A DNA stretch of 64,000 bases from Nostocales cyanobacterium HT-58-2 (GTDB taxonomy: Bacteria; Cyanobacteriota; Cyanobacteriia; Cyanobacteriales; Nostocaceae), in NCBI GenBank assembly GCA_002163975.1, contig CP019636.1, positions 5,831,501 to 5,895,500 on the forward strand, written 5' to 3'. The notes beneath the pieces are model-generated. The model was not told the DNA's origin, did not search any database, and saw nothing but the letters and a program-made list of their open reading frames with translations. A program made the translations under genes and the position numbers. Shown here piece after piece: positions 1 through 8,583 of this stretch (position 1 is the stretch's first letter; each line of letters opens with the position of its first letter).

Positions 1-210
1 GTAAAACTTGGTGGCAAGCTTTGGTTGAACGACAAAAAAGAACCAACCCAGGATGTAACCCAAAGTATTCCAAAAAATATCATGGTTCAGTCTAGTTTCA
101 GGTGTTCACTCCTTATAAAAGGCGCAAACTCTCCCTTATTTAATGACAACTTTTCAACAACTAAATACAAGCACACAATCTCCCAAAGGGAGGAACATAT
201 GCATACTTAA
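1..210 (+). CDS. possible 3' end of a gene entering from the left edge
   Basis: The frame starting at base 1 is open to the TAA at 208-210 and has no necessary start inside the window, so it could be the tail of an upstream gene. The residues are hydrophilic and match no family I recognise. The last codons run through a CTCCC/GGGAG hairpin and a Shine-Dalgarno-like GGGAGGAA, which argues against real coding at that end. Treat as tentative. Confidence 0.2.
   Translation, partial: VKLGGKLWLNDKKEPTQDVTQSIPKNIMVQSSFRCSLLIKGANSPLFNDNFSTTKYKHTISQREEHMHT
180..192 (+). promoter_or_regulatory. small hairpin carrying a Shine-Dalgarno-like sequence
   Basis: CTCCC-AAA-GGGAG forms a five-pair hairpin. 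The GGGAGGAA overlapping its right arm lies a few bases before ATG at 199, which opens a three-codon frame (M-H-T-stop). A hairpin of similar design occurs at 4084-4099. Function unknown. Confidence 0.25.
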
Positions 211-1285
211 TTGAGTCAACTGCTGAGTGATCCCCAGCAGGTTACATATTATCTTGTTGTTTCTAAACAAGCAAATAAAACTTTTGGATGTTGTTTTGAA
301 TTTTTACTCCCTTTTCAATTTAAATTTTTTATAAATTAGCTAAAATTTGGCATAAAAATATTAAATTATCGCTGAAGAAACAACAGTAAATAGCACAAGC
401 TTTATGTATAATTTATTACTTTCTATGATAGAATGCAGCAAAATCTACTGGTAATCAAATAGCAGTCTTTGCTATAAACATAAACCTTTGGTAAAAAGAA
501 ATTGTTGAAAGCCTTGCTAAATAAACTTTTTTAAAAAAACATAACTTTTATTTATACAAATTTAAAATATTATTTTAAATTTTAAATTTTACATTAAAGT
601 AAAGTCTCCTTTAACGACATAACCTACTTTCGACACAGCCAAGCTCCATCAAAAGAAATTGTTTCTATACAATTCAGAGGATTTTCTTAAAATACAAATG
701 ATGGTAGACAATGTGAAATATTGTGGGTCAAATGCCTCACTTCCAGGCGTAGACACAATCATGGTCAATGACCATTATTTAAATATTTAAAGTAAAAATC
801 ATCCCAAAAATCCTGTAGTGACAGAAGGAGAAGACAATTATTTGTTATGAAGAAATAAAAGTCATTTTTTGGCGGTATGTTGAGTAGTATTCATTCCTCT
901 GAAAACTCTGCTTTCTTAAAACCTAGAGTAGATGAAGGGAAAATAGATATTTCTAGATAACGCCTCACAGGAGTCAAACCTAATGTATGCTTACTTTTAG
1001 CCAAAAAAGTTACGACTCTGTAAATCATAAAATTGAATAAAGAAACCAACATTTCTTTAACCATGATTCTTGGGTGATGCTTTGATTGATTGTCAAAGTC
1101 ATACAAAGCATCACACCCTGTAATATCGTGTCCAGTAAAAGACTTATCATTAAGACCGCACCCAAGCAGGGAGAACCTGAACAGGGAGAAAAAGCGATCG
1201 CGCCAAAACTGCTAAATGTAACGGATTGCAAAGTATAATGAAAACGATAAAACGATTAAGAAATATTGAAGAGCAGTAAGGTTAA
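211..1285. other. AT-rich intergenic region upstream of crtP
   Basis: No convincing gene is seen. The stretch is very AT-rich with many poly-A/T runs. Short reverse-strand frames between about 890 and 1230 lack family resemblance, and the larger one starts inside the smaller. A HIP1-like GCGATCGC lies near 1193. The end of the region holds the likely crtP promoter. Confidence 0.5.
1234..1239 (+). promoter_or_regulatory. candidate -10 box for crtP
   Basis: A consensus TATAAT lies about 47 bases before the crtP ATG, which would give a leader of roughly 40 bases. No good -35 hexamer is visible at the right distance, so this would be an activator-dependent promoter if real. Inference from position and consensus only. 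Confidence 0.3.
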
Positions 1286-2737
1286 ATGCGAGTAGCGATC
1301 GCCGGAGCAGGCTTAGCAGGGCTTTCTTGTGCCAAATATCTCACCGATGCAGGTCACACTCCTATTGTCTTGGAAAGCCGAGACGTATTGGGGGGGTTAG
1401 TAGCAGCGTGGAAAGACAAAGACGGCGACTGGTATGAAACAGGTCTGCACATCTTTTTTGGGGCATATCCCAATATGCTGCAGCTTATTAAAGAACTGGG
1501 CATTGAAGACAGATTGCAGTGGAAAGAACACACTTTGATTTTCAACCAGCCCAATAATCCAGGGACTTACAGTCGCTTTGATTTTCCTGATACGCCAGCA
1601 CCTTGGAATGGCATAGCAGCTATTCTGCGGAACAACGACATGCTTACTTGGCCAGAGAAAATTCGCTTTGGTATCGGATTGATACCAGCGATGATTTTGG
1701 GGCAAAAGTATGTAGAGGAAATGGACAAGTACTCTTGGTCGGAATGGATGCAAAAGCAAAACATTCCTCCACGAGTAGAAAAAGAAGTTTTTATCGCCAT
1801 GTCAAAGGCGTTGAACTTCATAGATCCTAATGAAATTTCAGCAACAATTCTTCTTACGGCTCTCAACCGCTTTCTTCAAGAGAAGAATGGCTCGAAAATG
1901 GCTTTTCTGGACGGTTCCCCGACAGAACGCCTATGCCAGCCAATGGTAGATCACATTACTGCAGGTGGTGGAGAAGTGCGGTTGAATGCGCCCCTCAAAG
2001 AAATCGTGCTGAATGACGATGGCACAGTCAAGCATTTTGTGATTAGGGGATTGAATGGAGCAGAAGATGAAGTATTGACGGCTGATGCCTACGTATCGGC
2101 AACATCAGTTGACGTGATGAAGGTTTTGCTACCTGCACCCTGGAAGCAAATTGAATTTTTCCAAAAGTTGGAAGGCTTAGAGGGCGTACCGGTGATAAAC
2201 TTGCAGCTGTGGTTTGACCGTAAACTTACAGATATTGACCAACTGCTATTTTCGCGATCGCCTCTGCTCAGTGTTTATGCCGATATGAGCAACACCTGCC
2301 GTGGATACGCTAACCCTGATAAATCAATGCTGGAACTCGTCCTAGCTCCGGCAAAAGATTGGATTGCAAAATCTGATGAAGAAGTTTTGCAGGCAACTCT
2401 TGCCGAACTAGAAAAACTGTTCCCCGACCACTTTACAGGAGAAAATCCAGCAAAGTTGCTGAAATACCATATCGTCAAGACACCACGCTCAGTTTACAAA
2501 GCAACCCCTGGTCGTCAACAGTACCGGCCCTCACAAGTGACTCCAATTGCTAACTTTTATTTAGCAGGGAGCTACACCATGCAACGTTACTTGGGAAGTA
2601 TGGAAGGTGCCGTACTTTCTGGTAAGCTGACAGCGCAGGCGATTGTCCGTAATACCGCTGAGGGTTTTTCTGAAGGAAAACCTCTTTCTCGTTCTCAAGG
2701 AACGAGGCAAACGCCTCTTCAGGCGTTTGGGCGGTAG
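1286..2737 (+). CDS. crtP: 15-cis-phytoene desaturase (CrtP/Pds), altered C-terminus
   Basis: Plant/cyanobacterial-type phytoene desaturase (483 aa), which introduces two double bases' worth of desaturation into phytoene to give zeta-carotene at the membrane, with FAD as cofactor. The N-terminal dinucleotide fold (GAGLAG at residues 7-12, then an acidic strand end VLES) and the C-terminal amine-oxidase FAD motif with YLAGSYTMQRYLGSMEGA are clear. An AAGG lies just before the ATG. Next gene downstream is crtB, the preceding pathway step. The last ~25 residues, after AIVRN, are encoded by repeat-type DNA. A tail ending QPATNAATA, which looks like a normal desaturase C-terminus, remains in another frame and ends at 2921, overlapping the crtB start. 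The catalytic body is complete, so activity is probably retained. Confidence 0.95.
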   Translation: MRVAIAGAGLAGLSCAKYLTDAGHTPIVLESRDVLGGLVAAWKDKDGDWYETGLHIFFGAYPNMLQLIKELGIEDRLQWKEHTLIFNQPNNPGTYSRFDFPDTPAPWNGIAAILRNNDMLTWPEKIRFGIGLIPAMILGQKYVEEMDKYSWSEWMQKQNIPPRVEKEVFIAMSKALNFIDPNEISATILLTALNRFLQEKNGSKMAFLDGSPTERLCQPMVDHITAGGGEVRLNAPLKEIVLNDDGTVKHFVIRGLNGAEDEVLTADAYVSATSVDVMKVLLPAPWKQIEFFQKLEGLEGVPVINLQLWFDRKLTDIDQLLFSRSPLLSVYADMSNTCRGYANPDKSMLELVLAPAKDWIAKSDEEVLQATLAELEKLFPDHFTGENPAKLLKYHIVKTPRSVYKATPGRQQYRPSQVTPIANFYLAGSYTMQRYLGSMEGAVLSGKLTAQAIVRNTAEGFSEGKPLSRSQGTRQTPLQAFGR

Positions 2738-2850
2738 GACGCGCTGCGCGATTGCGCGGAGCACAACCCCAAGGGCGATTAGGCAAAGCCTAGCGCCCTC
2801 AAGAACGCTTGGGCTTTGCCCACTGCTCATTGGGCAATCGCGCTTAGCAC
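2690..2850. repeat. mosaic palindromic repeat inserted at the end of crtP
   Basis: The stretch is a chain of short palindromes, e.g. AAACGCCTCTTCAGGCGTTT, GCGCGCTGCGCG-like, AGGCAAAGCCT and GGGCTTTGCCCA. Modules such as GGGCTTTGCCCA and GGGCGATTAG recur at 7350-7400. It supplies the present end of the crtP reading frame and separates it from the probable original tail. Boundaries are approximate. Confidence 0.6.
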
Positions 2851-2904
2851 ATCCGGTGGCAAACCTTAAAAGCCTGCAAACGCAAACCCTTCAGCCTGCA
2901 ACGA

Positions 2905-3837
2905 ATGCTGCAACTGCCTGATTCTCCCCCACGCATGAAAACGCCGGTCTCTGTGGACGAGTCCTATAAACTTTGTCGCCAGCTTATAGTCAAGTATTCC
3001 ACGACTTTTTACATTGGCACTTTATTAGTCAACAAGCCAAAGCGCAAACATATTTGGGCAATTTATGCTTGGTGTCGCCGTACAGATGAACTAGTGGATG
3101 GTCCCGCATCTGCTATTACCACGCCAGAAACACTGGATCTGTGGGAACAGCAGCTAGAATCGATTTTTGCGGGATGCCCATCGGATAGTTTTGATGTCGC
3201 TTTGGTTGATACCATCCAACGTTTCCCAATAGACATTCAGCCCTTTCGGGATATGATTGCCGGTCAGCGTATGGACTTATATCGCACTCGCTACCAAACT
3301 TTCGAGGAGTTATACCTCTACTGTTACCGTGTCGCTGGCACGGTAGGTTTAATGTCAACAGCAGTGATGGGGGTTGACGCCTCCACAAACACAGCTCCTT
3401 GGAACTGTCATCAACAGCCGTATGTTCCCACAGAAGAAGCAATTACCCTGGGAATTGCTCATCAACTCACCAATATCCTACGGGATGTAGGGGAGGATGC
3501 AAAGCGGGGGCGGATTTATATTCCTCAAGAAGACTTGGCACGATTTAATTACACAGAGCAAGACTTGTTCCAAGGCGTGGTGGATGAACGTTGGCGATCG
3601 CTAATGCGCTTTCAAATTGCACGGGCACGCCAGTTTTATCTCAAAGCAGAAAAGGGAATCTCTCACCTATCTGCCGATGCTCGGTTGCCTGTATGGGCGT
3701 CTCTGATGCATTACAGCCGAATTTTGAACATCATAGAACGCAACGATTACAATGTGTTCACTCAACGTGCCTATGTGCCTCAGTGGCAAAAGCTACGTGC
3801 TTTGCCAGTGGCGTGGTTGCGAGCACAAGTCTTATGA
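2905..3837 (+). CDS. crtB: phytoene synthase (CrtB)
   Basis: Head-to-head condensation of two geranylgeranyl diphosphates to 15-cis-phytoene. At 310 aa the length is normal for the family. The two aspartate-rich Mg-diphosphate motifs are present: DELVD at residues 61-65 and DVGED at 194-198, the second followed by the typical KRGRIYIP. The start at 2905 begins MLQLPDSPP. It overlaps the last codons of the displaced crtP tail (ending 2921), the coupled layout expected for this pair. A second ATG at residue 11 (MKTP) is a possible alternative start. Confidence 0.95.
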   Translation: MLQLPDSPPRMKTPVSVDESYKLCRQLIVKYSTTFYIGTLLVNKPKRKHIWAIYAWCRRTDELVDGPASAITTPETLDLWEQQLESIFAGCPSDSFDVALVDTIQRFPIDIQPFRDMIAGQRMDLYRTRYQTFEELYLYCYRVAGTVGLMSTAVMGVDASTNTAPWNCHQQPYVPTEEAITLGIAHQLTNILRDVGEDAKRGRIYIPQEDLARFNYTEQDLFQGVVDERWRSLMRFQIARARQFYLKAEKGISHLSADARLPVWASLMHYSRILNIIERNDYNVFTQRAYVPQWQKLRALPVAWLRAQVL

Positions 3838-3850
3838 AGAAATTGTCCTT

Positions 3851-3874
3851 TGTCCTTTGTCAGGACAAAGGACA
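3851..3874 (+). terminator. hairpin after crtB
   Basis: TGTCCTTTGT-CAGG-ACAAAGGACA is a perfect ten-pair stem with a four-base loop, 14 bases after the crtB stop. No T-run follows, so it may act as an mRNA 3'-end stabiliser or be a folded heptamer repeat and not a classical terminator. Confidence 0.4.
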
Positions 3875-3928
3875 GATGACTATTGACACTAAACCTCAGT
3901 GTCTGATAATATTAGTGTTCGTGAACAT

Positions 3929-4020
3929 GGAGAGGTGGCTGAGCGGTCGAAAGCGGCGGATTGCTAATCCGTTGTACAGTTCGTAAGGCTGTACCGAGGG
4001 TTCGAATCCCTCCCTCTCCG
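3929..4020 (+). tRNA. tRNA-Ser(GCT)
   Basis: Cloverleaf with acceptor arms GGAGAGG and CCTCTCC plus discriminator G. The D-arm contains GGCTGAGCGG, the anticodon loop TTGCTAA holds GCT (reads AGC/AGU), and the T-arm has GGTTCGAATCC. The long variable arm (about TGTACAG...CTGTACC) is diagnostic of a class II serine tRNA. CCA is not encoded. Confidence 0.95.
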
Positions 4021-4083
4021 TTGATTAGAAAAAATACACAAAAAAGAAGACAATACTTCAGGTATAGGTAGCTAGAGTAGTAT

Positions 4084-4099
4084 TCCTCCCAAAGGAGGA
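4084..4099 (+). promoter_or_regulatory. hairpin sequestering a strong Shine-Dalgarno
   Basis: TCCTCC-CAAA-GGAGGA forms a six-pair hairpin whose right arm is a perfect Shine-Dalgarno, placed four bases before the ATG at 4104. The layout would limit ribosome access to the short frame 4104-4232. It lies between the tRNA and the binding-protein gene. Confidence 0.35.
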
Positions 4100-4103
4100 T
4101 GCT

Positions 4104-4232
4104 ATGATTTATCATCTGGAGCCATTCAAAGAATTGAATTCATCATTAAATAGGAATATGAATCTTAGGCTCCTGAATAAAAGAGGAGTGAAATTTGATA
4201 TATGCGGAAGATTAGTGCTGCTTTTGCTCTGA
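4104..4232 (+). CDS. possible leader peptide overlapping the binding-protein start
   Basis: A 42-codon frame begins after a perfect AGGAGG and ends at a TGA inside the next gene, overlapping its first 31 bases in another frame. The peptide is basic and then hydrophobic (ends VLLLL) and has no recognisable domain. The gene at 4202 has only a distant GAGGAG, so coupling of the two is conceivable. It could equally be chance. Confidence 0.25.
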   Translation: MIYHLEPFKELNSSLNRNMNLRLLNKRGVKFDICGRLVLLLL

Positions 4233-5518
4233 CTTTGGCTAGCCTGGCAGTCGGTTTCCTAGCAGCAGCTTGTGATAACACTGCCCCAAATAATACAGCT
4301 GGTGATACAGGGAGTGCGACTCCAGCAGGTTCAACAACCACTACCACTGGCAAAGGCTTGAAAATTGGGTCTTTACTACCAGCAACTGGTGACTTAGCCT
4401 CTATTGGACAGCAGATGATACCCGCTGTCCCCTTGCTTGTGGAAACTGTCAACGCTTGTGGTGGCGTCAACGGTGAACCTGTCACGCTTGTTGCTGTGGA
4501 TGACCAAACAGACCCCAAAGCTGGTGCTGCTGGTATGACTAAACTGGCAACTGTAGATAGGGTTGCAGGTGTCATTGGCTCTTTTGCCAGCAGCGTTTCT
4601 ACTGCTGCTGTCTCAATTGCTGCTCAAAATAAAGTGATGCTGATTTCTCCCGGTAGCACCAGTCCCGTATTTACCGAACAGGCAAAACAAGGTAAATTTG
4701 AAGGGTTTTGGGCACGCACCGTTCCACCTGATAGCTACCAAGGACCAGCTATTGCTGCATTTGCCAATAAAAGAGGTTATAAGCGAGTTTCCACCCTTGT
4801 CATTAATAACGATTACGGCGTCGGTTTTGAAAAAGCATTTGTGCAAGCTTTTGAAAAATTGGGGGGAACTGTTGTTAATAAAAACAACCCAGTCCGTTAC
4901 GATCCGAAAGCGACCACATTTGAAACTGAAGCGTCTGCTGCTTTTGGTGGTAAGCCTGATGCAGTCCTTGGAGTTTTTTACGTAGAAACAGGTAGTTTGC
5001 TGCTAAAAGCAGCTTACCAGCAGGGTTTATTGCAAGGAGTGCAGGTGATGCTGACAGATGGAATGAAGTCAGATGAGTTTCCTGCACAAGTTGGCAAAAC
5101 AAGTGACGGAAAATACATTGCCTCGGGAGTTGTTGGTACAGTACCAGGTTCCAACGGCAAAGCATTAGCATCTCTCACAAAACTTTGGCAGTCTAAAAAA
5201 GGTAGTTCACCAGGAGAATTCGCTCCTCAAGCTTGGGACGCCTCTGCTTTACTAGTGTTAGCAGCACAAGCAGCGAAGGAGAATTCAGGTGTTGGTATAG
5301 CCAATAAAATCCGTGAAGTTGCTAATGCCCCAGGCACAGAGGTGACTGATGTGTGCGAGGGACTCAAGTTACTAAAAGAAGGTAAAGATATCAACTACCA
5401 AGGAGCCAGTGGCAACGTGGATGTTGACGAAAACGGAGATGTCGTCGGTATCTACAATGTCTGGTCTGTTGGAGACGACGGTAAACTCAAAACGATTGAC
5501 CAAGTTAGCCCGAAATAA
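4202..5518 (+). CDS. ABC-type amino-acid (branched-chain/neutral) substrate-binding lipoprotein
   Basis: A 438-aa periplasmic binding protein of the type I Leu/Ile/Val-binding fold, resembling the NatB-type neutral-amino-acid receptors of cyanobacteria. Residues 1-24 form a lipoprotein signal ending AAAC (Cys24), followed by a Thr/Ser-rich linker. The mature domain starts KIGSLLPATGDLASIGQ, and features such as VDDQTDP and VINNDYGVG are family-like. No permease or ATPase gene is next to it, so the transporter parts must be encoded elsewhere. Ligand cannot be told from sequence. Gene symbol withheld because NatB orthology is not proven. Confidence 0.85.
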   Translation: MRKISAAFALTLASLAVGFLAAACDNTAPNNTAGDTGSATPAGSTTTTTGKGLKIGSLLPATGDLASIGQQMIPAVPLLVETVNACGGVNGEPVTLVAVDDQTDPKAGAAGMTKLATVDRVAGVIGSFASSVSTAAVSIAAQNKVMLISPGSTSPVFTEQAKQGKFEGFWARTVPPDSYQGPAIAAFANKRGYKRVSTLVINNDYGVGFEKAFVQAFEKLGGTVVNKNNPVRYDPKATTFETEASAAFGGKPDAVLGVFYVETGSLLLKAAYQQGLLQGVQVMLTDGMKSDEFPAQVGKTSDGKYIASGVVGTVPGSNGKALASLTKLWQSKKGSSPGEFAPQAWDASALLVLAAQAAKENSGVGIANKIREVANAPGTEVTDVCEGLKLLKEGKDINYQGASGNVDVDENGDVVGIYNVWSVGDDGKLKTIDQVSPK

Positions 5519-5569
5519 AAGGACCTTAAGTAGAGACGACAAGAGAGCGTCTCTACTTGATGTCCTTTT
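5517..5569. terminator. bidirectional terminator between convergent genes
   Basis: Strong inverted repeat: inner arms AAGTAGAGACG (5528-5538) and CGTCTCTACTT (5548-5558), outer arms AAAAGGAC and GTCCTTTT. It has an A-run on the left and a T-run on the right, so it can stop transcription from both sides. It overlaps the two stop codons. Confidence 0.75.
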
Positions 5570-6446
5570 ACAAGCCAAACAGACCGCTAAAGTTATAACC
5601 GACTCCTATCGACAAACCAATGTCGGTTTCATCAAAAAATGCCGCATTCACAGCAGCTGTTGCTGTAAATTGGGGAGTTAAAGGTACATCGATACCACCT
5701 GATAGAAGCAAGGCAACCTCAGCGCCGTCATCAGTTTTAATCGCTGCACCTGCTCCAACATAAGGGGCAACTGGCAGTGGTTCAGCAAATGGATCAGAGA
5801 TCTGCCTGAAGGAAAAGTCGTAGGAGACGGGAACTAGTATAGTTGTATTATCTCCCAATAAGACTGAGGGACGCACCGATATGGCATTTGTCAGACCGAT
5901 TTTGCTGATGATCGCAAAACTTCCTTCGCTCAAAGAGGAGTCTCCACCACCCAGACCAATGTTTCCTGCTATTCCGATATAACTTGAGCCACCACGGGTA
6001 GGTCTTCCTGGGTCGATATCCGCTTGTGCCACCTCAGAAGTAGATGGTTGAGCTTGGGCTTCTGTGCGCTGCGTCTTCTGGGGATCTGCAAGGAGTACTG
6101 CAGATGAAGTTGCTGTTGTCCCTGGAACAGGTGTAATTACACTCTTGGCAGTTTCCTGTCGGGTGCCAATGGACTGTTGTGGTTGGTTTGTATCTGATAT
6201 TGGCCTTGTTTGAGCTTCTACACCGATAAATTCTGCTGGAGTGGGAGTAAAAGCTTGTGGGTAGAAACTTTCTACTTCAGAACTTACCTGATTAGGGTAC
6301 GCTTTTGTTCCGAAAGATTCGGTTAACTCCTGACTGGTTGTATTATCTACTGTCTGAGCATGAACAGATGTCCCGCTACCCAGAACCGCGATCGCTGATA
6401 AACTCAGCAACCAAAAAACATTCTTACGGAAAAATATAGTATTCAC
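5568..6446 (-). CDS. secreted outer-membrane beta-barrel-like protein
   Basis: I choose a GTG start at 6446 (292 aa), because AGGAG lies at 6452-6456 with five-base spacing and the protein then opens directly with a signal peptide (VFWLLSLSAIAVLG... cleaved after VHAQ). A longer frame to 6512 adds 22 residues ahead of the signal. Residues ~30-160 are a Ser/Thr/Gln-rich linker. The C-terminal ~130 residues alternate hydrophobic strands and end GVGYNFSGLFGL, with glycine-rich hairpins (YVGAGAAIKTDDGAEV) as in small outer-membrane barrels. Function unknown; no pathway partner is nearby. Confidence 0.65.
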   Translation of the reverse strand: MNTIFFRKNVFWLLSLSAIAVLGSGTSVHAQTVDNTTSQELTESFGTKAYPNQVSSEVESFYPQAFTPTPAEFIGVEAQTRPISDTNQPQQSIGTRQETAKSVITPVPGTTATSSAVLLADPQKTQRTEAQAQPSTSEVAQADIDPGRPTRGGSSYIGIAGNIGLGGGDSSLSEGSFAIISKIGLTNAISVRPSVLLGDNTTILVPVSYDFSFRQISDPFAEPLPVAPYVGAGAAIKTDDGAEVALLLSGGIDVPLTPQFTATAAVNAAFFDETDIGLSIGVGYNFSGLFGL

Positions 6447-6451
6447 ATTCA

Positions 6452-6456
6452 CTCCT
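6452..6456 (-). promoter_or_regulatory. Shine-Dalgarno deciding a GTG start
   Basis: AGGAG on the reverse strand, five bases before GTG at 6446. It supports the shorter form of the barrel-like protein. Confidence 0.5.
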
Positions 6457-7349
6457 GAAAGAATATTGCCTAATAAATAACAACTTCTTTGCTTTTTGCC
6501 CAGTTTTGGCAATATTCATCATTTAACACCAAAAAATTGATCCCTACATCCTCTATTTGACTGGGGTAGCTAAAATTTAAAATGAAAATTTTTGTGAAGA
6601 CATCCTTATTTTGACAGATGACAACAAACGTCTATATCATAGGAAATAGACAAATCAAGAGAAACTCTAAGCATTTATATCAGGTTTTTTCAACGTTGTT
6701 ACGAATACAGTCAATTAGAATTTATAGCAACAACAGGAAAGCTCTACGATTTACCTTTATTTTGCTTCTAAAAGCTTCTTTTTAACTAATATTTGCAAAA
6801 ATATTAGCGACGCTCGAGTTTACCTATTTGTCGACTCGCTTCCATTACCGACTTTGGTGAAAGCCTCATATGTAACAGTCTTTGAATTCACAGCATATTT
6901 AGTCTGTAAAGGTATAGTTTTGACAACATTGCTTTTACTTTCAATGTGCTAATGAGCACATAAGTTCTTTTGTGAAGTCTTTACAAAAACTTTACATACT
7001 ACTTACAAGCGGGCAAAATTCGCTCAAAATCCGTCAGGTGAATAAATTTTAGACTGAGAGCGACTGTATATGTACTGAATTATTGAGATTTTTTCATGAA
7101 AACTATATGAAGTTAGTATTATTCTTCATACTTTCATGATAAATTATCACATGACAATTCAAATCAATAGCAGTCGTAGTGGAAAATTCCACTCCAGCAA
7201 ACCGTAAGTACGCCTAAAAAATCGAGAGCAAAAGCAATTGCTCTTCAAGTGACTTGGTTCTCAGATATTGTATCGGTACACAAAGTTCAGTTTAATTGAA
7301 TGTTCTAGTTTTGGTGATCGCAAGAAAGCACAATCTTGCAAGTCTTTAA

Positions 7350-7560
7350 TGTGGGCAATTGGGCTTTGCCCAAGGTTCCGAAGGGCGATTAGACAGAGTA
7401 TCTGCCTTATTCTGTCAGACTTGCTCTGCGTTATCGTAGCTTGTCCGCAAGACTTACGCCGATTATCCAAAGGAGTCGCCCAAAGAACGATGGCACTCCG
7501 TGCCAGACGTAGGCGATCAGTGAAGCTCAAAGACTTTGGCTTGTCGCCAAATCCTCTAAA
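7350..7560. repeat. mosaic palindromic repeats
   Basis: Contains TGGGCTTTGCCCA and GAAGGGCGATTAG, both also found in the repeat at the end of crtP, and a further palindrome around GGCACTCCGTGCC. Its mosaic structure suggests a genome-wide family. Limits approximate. Confidence 0.5.
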
Positions 7561-7744
7561 AGTAAATGAGCCCCATGTAGGAATTTTCTGAGGCTGTTTA
7601 TATGCTGCAAGTATGGTTGCTGTATGCGAGTAGGATGAGAAGATCAAAACTAGGACGTTACTGAACTCTCAACATATTCTTCCCCCTCCAAATGTGTGCT
7701 TTGTAAATCAACTGAAAGTTAGATATAACTCAACTGTGCAAGCC

Positions 7745-8533
7745 ATGAACAAAGTTAAAATTCTGAACCTAGAGATTGACAATTTATCGAAGGCAGAATT
7801 TTTAGAGAAATTGCAATCAGGCGTAGTATTTACGCCGAATGTTGACCATTTGATCAAACTACAGAAAGATCCAGAGTTCTTGCAGGCGTATAGCATCAGC
7901 GACTATAAGGTTTGTGATAGCCAAATACTCATCTATGCATCTAAATTTTTAGGAACGCCAATCAAAGAAAAAATCTCAGGTTCAGACTTTTTTCCTGCTT
8001 TCTACAACTACCATAAACATAATGAAGACATCAAAATCTTTCTTTTAGGAGCAGGTCAAGGGATAGCCAGTAAAGCTCAGAATGAGATCAATCGGAAAAC
8101 AGGTAGGAATATCATCATTGCTTCGTATTCTCCACCTTTTGGATTTGAGAAAGATGAAGAAGAGTGCCAAAATATAGTTAGCATGATTAATAATTCTGGT
8201 GCTACAGTCTTAGTTATAGGGGTTGGCGCTCCAAAGCAAGAGAAGTGGATATACAAGTATAAAAACAAGTTACCGCACATAAAGATATTTATGGCATTGG
8301 GTGCCACTATCGATTTTGAAGCAGGAAATTTGAAGAGATCTCCAAGATGGGTGAGCGAAGTGGGCCTAGAATGGTTGTTTAGAATGTTATGTGAACCAAA
8401 AAGGTTATGGAAGAGATATTTAATAGATGATATTCCTTTCTTGATATTGATTTTGAAACAAAAACTCAATTTATATATGGCCAAGGAGCACAAAAACAGC
8501 AGCCCAATTTGGCAAATTGCTGACAGATTCTAG
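7745..8533 (+). CDS. WecG/TagA/CpsF-family (GT26) glycosyltransferase
   Basis: GT26 enzymes move a sugar, typically N-acetylmannosamine or glucuronate, onto a lipid-linked acceptor early in surface-polysaccharide assembly. With the ATG at 7745 the protein is 262 aa and begins with the usual strand MNKVKILNLEIDNL. An upstream frame to 7694 adds 17 unconserved residues. Family hallmarks are TPNVDHLIKLQ near the N-terminus, the KISGSDFFP motif, and the strongly conserved VIGVGAPKQEKWI. A short C-terminal basic/hydrophobic segment probably binds the membrane. First gene of the exopolysaccharide locus; convergent with the next gene. Confidence 0.88.
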   Translation: MNKVKILNLEIDNLSKAEFLEKLQSGVVFTPNVDHLIKLQKDPEFLQAYSISDYKVCDSQILIYASKFLGTPIKEKISGSDFFPAFYNYHKHNEDIKIFLLGAGQGIASKAQNEINRKTGRNIIIASYSPPFGFEKDEEECQNIVSMINNSGATVLVIGVGAPKQEKWIYKYKNKLPHIKIFMALGATIDFEAGNLKRSPRWVSEVGLEWLFRMLCEPKRLWKRYLIDDIPFLILILKQKLNLYMAKEHKNSSPIWQIADRF

Positions 8534-8547
8534 GTCATAAATTCATA

Positions 8548-8577
8548 ATAGTGCGTTAAAGCGCTGTGACGCACTAT
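8548..8577. terminator. bidirectional hairpin between convergent genes
   Basis: ATAGTGCGT and ACGCACTAT form nine pairs around a 12-base loop, midway between the converging stops at 8533 and 8584. Confidence 0.55.
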
Positions 8578-8583
8578 AAAATC

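Larger units (their letters stand above)
6447..7744. other. long gap with palindromes and mosaic repeats
   Basis: AT-rich and without a credible gene up to about 7300. Small symmetric sites include TGTGCT-AATG-AGCACA (about 6946) and GTGGAAAATTCCAC (7179-7192). From about 7350 to 7560 it becomes GC-richer and carries the same palindromic modules as 2690-2850. Opposed 107- and 128-codon frames there are artefacts of the repeat. Confidence 0.5.

Noticed and set aside
3591..3986. 131-codon forward frame overlapping crtB and tRNA-Ser
   Set aside because: Runs through the tRNA gene and out of phase with crtB.
7261..7647. 107- and 128-codon frames on opposite strands
   Set aside because: Both lie in palindromic repeat DNA, which is open on both strands by symmetry.
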